From positions 1-45,736 of the forward strand of contig DATGXI010000090.1 in NCBI GenBank assembly GCA_035299065.1: a stretch of 45,736 nt of DNA, given 5' to 3'. Positions 39,428 through 45,736 of the stretch are shown here, piece by piece; positions within the stretch are counted from its first letter, which is position 1; the number at the start of each line of letters is the position of its first letter. Source of the DNA: DASPJQ01 sp035299065 (GTDB taxonomy: Bacteria > Bacteroidota > Bacteroidia > Flavobacteriales_D > UBA2798). The notes beneath the pieces are model-generated. The model did not search any database. It was not told where the DNA came from and saw nothing but the letters and a program-made list of their open reading frames with translations. The position numbers were made by a program, and so were the translations under genes.

Positions 39428-42400
39428 TCAGAAAAATGCCCTTACCTGTACACCACCGGTATGAATCATCTTGTTATTTTCACTTTTTCGACCTACATAT
39501 GTTAAATTTAACTGTAGGTTTTTACTTAGCGATTGTTGCCAGCTTGCGCTCCAGGTATAATTCTTTCCGTTCTTGAGCGCATCAAGCATTTCAAAGCTAA
39601 GTGCTGTATTGGTTTCACCGTTGTAATCAATCAATACATAATTAAAATTGGCTTGAATGCTTCCTTTTTCTGCCGTGCTGAAACGTATTTCAGTTCCATA
39701 ATTGTTGTTAATGGTGCGTTCCCCTCCGCCTTCCAGTTTATTTTGCTTGTACAAATAAGAGTAATTTATGCTCCACCTGAAATTGGTACCGGGCTGCCAC
39801 GCTAATTCAGGTTTTATTTCATAAAAATCAATCTTGTAATTTCTTCCATTTAAAAAATCACTTGAACTAACTTTCTGGCCGTCTTTATACGAAGTGGTAA
39901 GCGTAAAAACGCGTTTAATGCTCAACCTTGACTTCACTTCATTGGTATATAGTTTCCGCAATTCAAATCCATTGCTCAACAACGATTTGCTGTTGTTTTG
40001 TTGTACGGTGTAATCAACCGCAAAAATGGACGAACTTCGGTTGAAATAAAAAATATTCCGGATCGAAGAATTGGTGGATTGAAGGCTGGTATCGGCAATG
40101 TCTGTGCGGAATGGGTTAAACGCCTGTTCAGGAATATCGTTGGCTGTTTTTCGCTCAACTTTATAATACGCCATGTCTGCAAATTTTGAAATGAATTTTT
40201 TAAACCCTTTTTTATTCGAGGATTTGATTAAGTATGCAGGATTAATGCTTATACTGTGGCTGAATGAATTGTTATACGTTCGAACATACGCATTGGAAGG
40301 AATAAACGAGCGGATATATGTTGCCTGGTCAGGATAGGCCGCAATTTCAAATTCATTTAGTTCTTTTACACCGTTGCCGTTGTAGTCATTCCAGGTATAT
40401 GTTCCCTGCCCTGCCGGAACTTCAATGTAAATAAACTCGCGTTTTAATTCAAGGCCTGAAGATACTTCGTAAAAAATGGAACTTGTGAAGAAATTTTTTG
40501 CCAACCTCAAATCGTGCTCTATCCTTCCCACAATGGTGTTATCGCCTTTTTGTGATGAAAGGGTAGAATCTACTATTTCCAATGTACGGTATCCGCCACG
40601 CAAACGCAAAATATTTTTAGGGTTTTTCATAAATGCGGCAGTTGCTCCATATTGCCTTCCAATGGCTGCTTTGTTTATTTTTCCTGAATCGTTCAGCCAA
40701 TCGGTACGTTGGCGATAATTTACGGTGAACCTGTTTCCAAGTGTATCATTTGTACCTGCATAGGCCTCCCAATCGTAAAAGCGATAACTTCCTGCAATGG
40801 TTGAATCTGATTTTTCCGGTTTAAAGAAACGGTTGTCTTCATGAATGTCATTAAACCCAATGACAAAACGCTTAATGTTTTTACTCAATTGGGTGTTGTG
40901 GCGCAAAAAAGCTGTTCCCCTTGTACCATCCGTCATAAGATAACTTCCCTGGCCATTTAAATTCCACCCGTTGCGTTTATATTGCGCATGCAGCCTTGAC
41001 ATGATTCCTGTATAATTATTTTTTACCAGGAATGTATTTCCGCTTAATCCAACGTGTCCGTAATTTTTTTTGCGAAGGGTTAATCCGAGGTCGGCCATTA
41101 ACTGGTTGTTGTTTAACAAGGCATCGTCAACATTCCAGTTACGTTCAAATTCAACCGGCCTGAATCGTTCAATGCGGTTAAATGTTTGGGTAACCATTTC
41201 GGCATTGCCGGTAGCCACAAGTTCCAGGGCTTTACCGGTAGTGTCGTGTTTGAGCCTGAAAACTTTTTCACCGCCTGTTTTTAATGCGTAACCATCGTCA
41301 TTACGCTTGTGAATTTTACTGAACTGGTTTACATCTGAATTTGAAAAAGCACCTTCAATATAAAATTTGGCCGTTTTTGTTGGTTTGTACTCCCAACCAG
41401 CATTTATCATTTGGCGTTTTTTAGGCGTAACCAATAAAATAACCGGTGCAAAATTTCCATTGTGTACAATAAATCCGCCAATGGTATCAGGTGCAACCCA
41501 TTTATAAACGCGTCCTAAAGCAGTAAAAGTTGATTGAACATAATCGCCATTACCAGCACCTACATTGGTAAACTGCAATTTAAAAAAGGCGCTGTCAGGG
41601 CTCACGCTAAATACAAAAACCGAGTCGTATCCCAGCGTATCTACTTTTTTGTACAGGATCTGGTTTGAATTAAATGCTACGCTGTCAACACTTGAATTAA
41701 ATGCGTCCTGTATACTGTCGCCCACGCCAGCCATAATGCGTTTGTCGGCATCTGACAAAGTTTGCTGCAAGGGTTGGTTTTTAGAATCCTGTTCGCTGTA
41801 AACATTAAAAAACAACCGCGATTTGGCCGATTCAATGTTGTGCGATGTTGTGATAATTGACCGTGCGTAATTTTTTTCTGAATACTGGAATTCTACAATT
41901 ATACGCCTGTCTTTTGTAATTAAATTTTTAGGTGTAAAGGTGATTTCTGACGTATTGTAATCAATGGTGTAATCATTTTCCAGGCCCCGCCTTAGGAGTT
42001 GCCCGTCAATGTAAACCATTTCCGTTCCTGCCAGAATAATAATAAAAGGTTCGTTTTCGGCACCTTTTAAGCGATAAGGGCCCTGGTTTCCTTCGGTACC
42101 GTTAAAAACATTTCGTGAAAATTTGCCCTTTGACAAAGCTCCGCCAACGTCAAATGTATACTTCCATTTTTTGTTTTTATCAAACGTTTGCGCAAGTTGA
42201 ATTCCCTGAACACGTTTGTTGTAATTCATAAAATAACCCTGAGGCCTGCGCATCCAGAAGTCTCCGGCTATCAATGATGTTTTTTGGGTAAACACCTTGA
42301 TAAAAACCTGGTCAAAATCCTGTAATTGTGCGGTGTTTCCATCGGGCTGAATTGGAATATTGTCATCGCTAATGGATGCAAGAATGTTTACATCGTCTTT

Positions 42401-42886
42401 TATTTTTCCTGATAATTGTAAGTTCAGGCTTGAGTTTACGGAAAGATTTTGGTTGTTTCCAAAGTTTATACCGCGTGACACACTGCCTGTTTTATTGAGT
42501 CCTTCGGTATCAAAAATATCGTTACCGGGAGGCGTGCCAACATACTTGAATGACTCAAGGTTATTTTGTTTATCAATGCTAAAATTCTTTTTTGTCTTGT
42601 GCGCAAAGGTTTGACTGAAATTGATTGGATATACCCTGTACTGGGTGGTAATTATTTCGCCCTGTGGTTCACGGTGTAAAATAAACAGTGATTTGTACCA
42701 GTCAATGTGATAATCGTTCCCGGTAATACCGTTTGCGGTTAATTTGAATGAACCCGGAATAATGCTGAGCGTATCAAGTTTCACCGTGTCATTTGATAAA
42801 ATGATATTTTTTGTTCGGAAGTTGGACTGGGCATTTGCGTTAACTAACGCACACACGAAAACAAGTGCCAGCAATAACTTGTGCAC
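39428..42886 (-). CDS. Very large outer-membrane beta-barrel-like protein
   Basis: 1152 residues if the GTG at 42886 is used. It gives MHKLLLALVFVCALVNANAQ, a canonical signal peptide; a TTG 12 codons earlier would give 1164. The N-terminal ~150 residues are a soluble domain (IILSNDTVKLDTLSIIPGSFKL, LFILHREPQGEIITTQYRVYPI). From ~150 onward are repeated amphipathic strands with aromatic ends: GSVSRGINFGNNQNLSVNSS, DDVNILASISDDNIPIQPDG, FDQVFIKVFTQKTSLIAGDFWMRRP, VIDYNGETNTALSFEMLDA and many more. The chain ends in the aromatic-terminated strand VQVRAFF. An EF-hand-like sequence (YTWNDYNGNGVKELNEFE) lies near residue 855. Pattern and length suggest a barrel of 30 or more strands; there is no TonB box or plug and no SusC similarity. 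Likely a surface protein of unknown role. Divergent from xth. Confidence 0.7.
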   Translation of the reverse strand: MHKLLLALVFVCALVNANAQSNFRTKNIILSNDTVKLDTLSIIPGSFKLTANGITGNDYHIDWYKSLFILHREPQGEIITTQYRVYPINFSQTFAHKTKKNFSIDKQNNLESFKYVGTPPGNDIFDTEGLNKTGSVSRGINFGNNQNLSVNSSLNLQLSGKIKDDVNILASISDDNIPIQPDGNTAQLQDFDQVFIKVFTQKTSLIAGDFWMRRPQGYFMNYNKRVQGIQLAQTFDKNKKWKYTFDVGGALSKGKFSRNVFNGTEGNQGPYRLKGAENEPFIIILAGTEMVYIDGQLLRRGLENDYTIDYNTSEITFTPKNLITKDRRIIVEFQYSEKNYARSIITTSHNIESAKSRLFFNVYSEQDSKNQPLQQTLSDADKRIMAGVGDSIQDAFNSSVDSVAFNSNQILYKKVDTLGYDSVFVFSVSPDSAFFKLQFTNVGAGNGDYVQSTFTALGRVYKWVAPDTIGGFIVHNGNFAPVILLVTPKKRQMINAGWEYKPTKTAKFYIEGAFSNSDVNQFSKIHKRNDDGYALKTGGEKVFRLKHDTTGKALELVATGNAEMVTQTFNRIERFRPVEFERNWNVDDALLNNNQLMADLGLTLRKKNYGHVGLSGNTFLVKNNYTGIMSRLHAQYKRNGWNLNGQGSYLMTDGTRGTAFLRHNTQLSKNIKRFVIGFNDIHEDNRFFKPEKSDSTIAGSYRFYDWEAYAGTNDTLGNRFTVNYRQRTDWLNDSGKINKAAIGRQYGATAAFMKNPKNILRLRGGYRTLEIVDSTLSSQKGDNTIVGRIEHDLRLAKNFFTSSIFYEVSSGLELKREFIYIEVPAGQGTYTWNDYNGNGVKELNEFEIAAYPDQATYIRSFIPSNAYVRTYNNSFSHSISINPAYLIKSSNKKGFKKFISKFADMAYYKVERKTANDIPEQAFNPFRTDIADTSLQSTNSSIRNIFYFNRSSSIFAVDYTVQQNNSKSLLSNGFELRKLYTNEVKSRLSIKRVFTLTTSYKDGQKVSSSDFLNGRNYKIDFYEIKPELAWQPGTNFRWSINYSYLYKQNKLEGGGERTINNNYGTEIRFSTAEKGSIQANFNYVLIDYNGETNTALSFEMLDALKNGKNYTWSASWQQSLSKNLQLNLTYVGRKSENNKMIHTGGVQVRAFF

Positions 42887-42954
42887 GATTGTTATTATTT
42901 TACGTGTTACGTGTATACCCAAAAGGTTATTTTTAGCAAGTTACTAAAAGCTAT

Positions 42955-43041
42955 AGCCACACAGACACTAACCAGTTAAGAAACACTAAGAATCTACTTA
43001 ATTACTTGGTGAAACTTCACGTCTTTGTGTCTTGGTGGCAA
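42955..43041. repeat. Imperfect palindrome of the CCACAAAGACACAAAG repeat type
   Basis: The left part (GCCACACAGACACTAA, AGAAACACTAAG) is a degenerate reverse complement of the right part (CTTGGTGAAACTTCAC, TTTGTGTCTTGGTGGC). This forms a long imperfect hairpin between the barrel-protein gene and xth. It is of the same broad type as other Bacteroidota intergenic repeats and resembles, in its AAAGAC/GACAC core, the sequences at 2366-2392 and 6148-6307. Confidence 0.6.
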
Positions 43042-43058
43042 AAGAAATACGCAAAATC

Positions 43059-43829
43059 ATGGCAAAAATTATAACCTATAACCTCAATGGTATTCGAAGT
43101 GCGCTAAATAAAGGCTGGGACCAATGGCTAAAAGCCACGGGGGCCGACATTGTGCTGGTGCAGGAAATAAAGGCAACACCCGACCAGGTAGATGTTTCGG
43201 TGTTTGAAAGTCTTGGTTATCAATTATATTGGTTCCCGGCCCAGAAAAAGGGTTACAGCGGGGTAGCCTTGTTCACCAAAATAAAACCCGACCATGTAGA
43301 ATACGGAATGGGTATAAAAAAATACGATGATGAGGGGAGGGTTATTCGTGCCGATTTTGGCGATGTTTCGGTTATGAGCGTGTATATGCCGTCAGGAAGC
43401 AGTGGCGAGGAAAGGCAAGCTTTTAAAATGGTTTGGCTGGATGATTTTTACAGCTACATTTCAGACCTGAAAAAGACCCGCAAAAAGCTGGTAATTGCTG
43501 GCGATTATAACATTTGCCACAAGGCAATTGATATTCATAACCCGGTTTCCAATAAAAATTCATCAGGATTTTTGCCCGAGGAACGTGACTGGATGGAGAA
43601 ATTTTTCACCAATGGATTTACCGATACATTTCGTGTATTCAACCAGGATCCGCATCATTACACCTGGTGGACCTACCGTTTTAACGCGCGCAGCAAAAAC
43701 CTGGGTTGGCGCATTGATTATTTGGCAGTGACTGATAATTTGAAAGAAAAATTAAAACGATGCGTGATTTTGCCCGATGCAATACACAGTGACCATTGTC
43801 CTGTTTTGCTTGAAATGGAGATGAAATAA
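43059..43829 (+). CDS. xth: Exodeoxyribonuclease III
   Basis: 256 residues from the ATG at 43059 (MAKIITYNLNGIRSALNKG). All exonuclease III/AP-endonuclease motifs are present: N10 in NLNGIRSA, E36 in VQEIK, Y109 in VYMPSGS, D149 and N151 in AGDYNICH, W204 region TWWTYR, D220 in GWRIDYLAV, and the terminal D245-H246 in SDHCPV. It removes nucleotides from 3' ends and incises abasic sites in base excision repair. The 9 codons upstream to 43032 lie in the repeat and are not part of the gene. A DNA repair gene with no operon partners here; kup is convergent. Confidence 0.96.
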   Translation: MAKIITYNLNGIRSALNKGWDQWLKATGADIVLVQEIKATPDQVDVSVFESLGYQLYWFPAQKKGYSGVALFTKIKPDHVEYGMGIKKYDDEGRVIRADFGDVSVMSVYMPSGSSGEERQAFKMVWLDDFYSYISDLKKTRKKLVIAGDYNICHKAIDIHNPVSNKNSSGFLPEERDWMEKFFTNGFTDTFRVFNQDPHHYTWWTYRFNARSKNLGWRIDYLAVTDNLKEKLKRCVILPDAIHSDHCPVLLEMEMK

Positions 43830-43891
43830 GTAAGAAGTTTGATGGAAAGTGCTGGCTTATCACACTTCTGAAAATGTAAATCAACAATAAG

Positions 43892-45736
43892 CTATTCCAC
43901 TCTTTTTAACTTAATGTCTTTTGTAGGCGAAATAACCAATGGGAATTTTTCAATTACCACATTGCTTCCGTCCAAACCATAGGCATTGGCTTCTGACAAA
44001 CTCATTTTCTTCAACACATCGTAGCTTTCAAGTACCAGTTTTTCAACTACGGGGAAATCGTTGTCATTTGACATGATTTTTTCAATCACAACAAACCTGA
44101 AATCGCCCATAACCATTTTTTTGTTCAATGATTCGTAACGGCTGAACACATCCACTTCGCCTGTTTGCATTAAATCTTCAACCACTTTTTTGAACAACAA
44201 GTTAATGCGTGGAGCCACGCGGAAACCAAGTTTAAAGTCAATGCGAATAATGTCTTCTGTTTGCAAATGGGTTACTTTATACTCCATGCGGTAAGGTTCG
44301 TCAACCACATCAACATGCACAAACCAGTAAAGGTCGGCACGCTTGGGACGATTCTGTAAAATGGAATAAATCACCTTGCGCTCGATTTCATCTTTATAGT
44401 TTGCGCTGGTTAAATAAACAAGATGTGTTGAATATTTTGGAATGGTTAAGTCGGTACTTAATTCGGCAATCAATTCTTTGTACTCGTCAATTTTTACAAA
44501 TTCAACATAGCGTGCGCGAATGCGTTTTGCCTGCAGCCATACCCACATTACGTACATGCCGCAACAACAAATAATGAGGCTTACAAATGCACCGTCAATA
44601 AATTTCACAATGTTGGCGACAAAAAATGAAAGTTCAATGCTGAAGTAAATAAGAATAAAACCAATGATAAGTGTAGGGTTAAACCGTTTAAGGATCATGT
44701 AAAACACCAGTAAGGTACTTGTCATGAGCATATCAATATTAATGGTAAGCCCATAAGCGGCCTCCATGTTTTCAGATTTGCGGAAGAACAAAACAACTAC
44801 CATGCAACCCAGCCATAAAATCCAGTTGATGCTTGGTATGTATAATTGTCCTTTTAATTCAGTTGGATACTTGATTTTTACTTTTGGCCATAAATTAAGG
44901 CGCATAGCCTCGTTCACAAGTGTAAATGAGGCGCTTATTAAAGCCTGGCTGGCAACAATGGCGGCAGCAGTTGCAATACCAATTCCAAATGGTACAAACC
45001 ATGGAGGCATCATTTCGTAAAATGGATTCAGGTAATATTCATTTGGTTTGCCCAGGTTACGTACAATATACTCACCCTGGTGAGACAATAAAAATGCGCC
45101 TTGTCCCATGTAATTTAAAATAAGGGCAATTTTTACACCTATCCATGTAATGCGTATGTTTTGTTTACCGCAATGCCCTAAGTCAGAGTATAAAGCTTCG
45201 GCACCGGTTGTACATAAAAATACGGCTCCCAAAATCCAGAATCCGCCCGGGTGTTCCACCAATAACTCATAAGCATACACCGGATTAAGTGCTTTTAGTA
45301 CACCAAAATCGTGACTCATGCTATAAATACCAAGAACGGCAAGGGTACTAAACCACACCAGCATGATGGGGCCAAAAAATCGTCCTATGAATTTTGTTCC
45401 AAATTGCTGTATGGCAAATAACAAAGAAAGAATTCCAACAACTATTAATACTATATGTGTAGTGTCTTTAAAGAAAGGGCTCACTTTGTCCAACCCTTCA
45501 ACGGCCGAGGAAACCGAAATGGGAGGTGTAATAACGCCATCGGCCAATAAAGCAGCGCCACCAATAATAGCCGGGTATATCAACCATTTTGATTTACTCC
45601 TTCGTACCTGGGTATAAAGTGCAAAAATTCCTCCTTCACCTTTATTGTCGGCACGCAAGGCAAGAAAAACATATTTGATGGTAGTTTGTAAAGTAAGGGT
45701 CCAGAAAATACAGGATATACCACCAAGAATAATATT
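43892..45736 (-). CDS. kup: Kup-type potassium uptake permease (5' end outside window)
   Basis: 614 residues are visible, and the frame continues through the right edge (FWTLTLQTTIKYVFLALRADNKGEGGIFALYT), so the start is outside. Kup motifs: the TLQTTIKYV and RADNKGEGGIFALY segments, VITPPISVSSAVEGL, TTGAEALYSDLGHCGKQNIRITW, FYEMMPPWFVPFGIGIATAAAIVASQALISASFTL, and about ten further membrane helices. The C-terminal ~170 residues are a soluble cytoplasmic domain (TIPKYSTHLVYLTSANYKDEIERKVIYSIL). It takes up K+ with H+. The N-terminal ~30-40 residues are missing here. Confidence 0.95.
   Translation of the reverse strand, partial: NIILGGISCIFWTLTLQTTIKYVFLALRADNKGEGGIFALYTQVRRSKSKWLIYPAIIGGAALLADGVITPPISVSSAVEGLDKVSPFFKDTTHIVLIVVGILSLLFAIQQFGTKFIGRFFGPIMLVWFSTLAVLGIYSMSHDFGVLKALNPVYAYELLVEHPGGFWILGAVFLCTTGAEALYSDLGHCGKQNIRITWIGVKIALILNYMGQGAFLLSHQGEYIVRNLGKPNEYYLNPFYEMMPPWFVPFGIGIATAAAIVASQALISASFTLVNEAMRLNLWPKVKIKYPTELKGQLYIPSINWILWLGCMVVVLFFRKSENMEAAYGLTINIDMLMTSTLLVFYMILKRFNPTLIIGFILIYFSIELSFFVANIVKFIDGAFVSLIICCCGMYVMWVWLQAKRIRARYVEFVKIDEYKELIAELSTDLTIPKYSTHLVYLTSANYKDEIERKVIYSILQNRPKRADLYWFVHVDVVDEPYRMEYKVTHLQTEDIIRIDFKLGFRVAPRINLLFKKVVEDLMQTGEVDVFSRYESLNKKMVMGDFRFVVIEKIMSNDNDFPVVEKLVLESYDVLKKMSLSEANAYGLDGSNVVIEKFPLVISPTKDIKLKRVE

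Noticed and set aside
43032..43058. Upstream GTG start for exonuclease III
   Set aside because: It lies in the intergenic repeat, and the family N-terminus begins at the ATG at 43059.
1..45736. tRNA, rRNA, riboswitch, transposase or phage genes
   Set aside because: Looked for on both strands; no tRNA cloverleaf, rRNA-like stretch, conserved riboswitch core or recombinase/transposase motif was recognised by eye.

Overview
The window is a chromosomal segment from a member of the Bacteroidota, probably an environmental or uncultivated member of class Bacteroidia. The evidence is consistent: promoters of the phylum's TAnnTTTG type (-7) with TTG/TTTG near -33, almost no Shine-Dalgarno sequences, many secreted proteins and lipoproteins ending their signals in AQ or Cys, LytS/LytTR signalling, GxxExxY and WG-repeat proteins, and CGCAAAG/CGCAGAG-type intergenic repeats. 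No tRNA, rRNA, CRISPR array, transposase or phage gene was seen. Both ends cut through genes: a MATE transporter on the left and a Kup potassium transporter on the right.

Layout. 1-2.3 kb: MATE tail, a secreted tandem CAP protein, a cupin. 2.36-3.0 kb: a GxxExxY nuclease-like gene between perfect 27-bp inverted repeats. 3.2-8.4 kb: an ECF sigma factor with a membrane anti-sigma carrying a large extracytoplasmic region, a repeat-rich gap, two small envelope proteins, and an orphan ChrR-like anti-sigma/cupin. 8.5-13.4 kb: a long low-complexity protein, several poorly known small genes, and a WG-repeat protein. 13.6-17 kb: a small membrane protein, an alpha/beta hydrolase, an AraC regulator and pgeF. 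17.1-23.6 kb: one long minus-strand operon encoding TolC, periplasmic adaptor, FtsX/MacB permease, ATPase, LytS kinase, LytTR regulator and a 47-residue membrane protein. 23.7-29.8 kb: a lipoprotein, an omega-amidase/aminotransferase pair, a monooxygenase-like protein, a TetR regulator with an SDR dehydrogenase, and a membrane hydrolase-like protein. 29.8-34.4 kb: a stress-type three-gene operon convergent with an OmpR-family two-component system. 34.5-45.7 kb: purH, a two-lobed retropepsin-like protease, a DUF4419 protein, a very large outer-membrane barrel protein, exonuclease III and kup.

The most useful observations are regulatory. (1) The OmpR-type regulator at 33663-34358 has paired TTCTAAT direct repeats with 11-bp period in front of its own gene. 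The same TTCTAAT-N4-TTCTAAT arrangement lies upstream of the neighbouring UspA-like/YoaK operon, which suggests a self-contained stress circuit. (2) The efflux/LytST operon has two 9-bp direct repeats 12 bp apart just upstream of its -33 box. That is the geometry bound by LytTR domains, and the operon ends in a small membrane protein followed by a terminator. (3) The TetR gene and the SDR gene each carry one CCGAA-N6-TTCGG operator-like site. (4) Seven genes have the -7 box 2-5 nt before the start codon, predicting leaderless or almost leaderless mRNAs. These are inferences from sequence only and need experimental or comparative confirmation.
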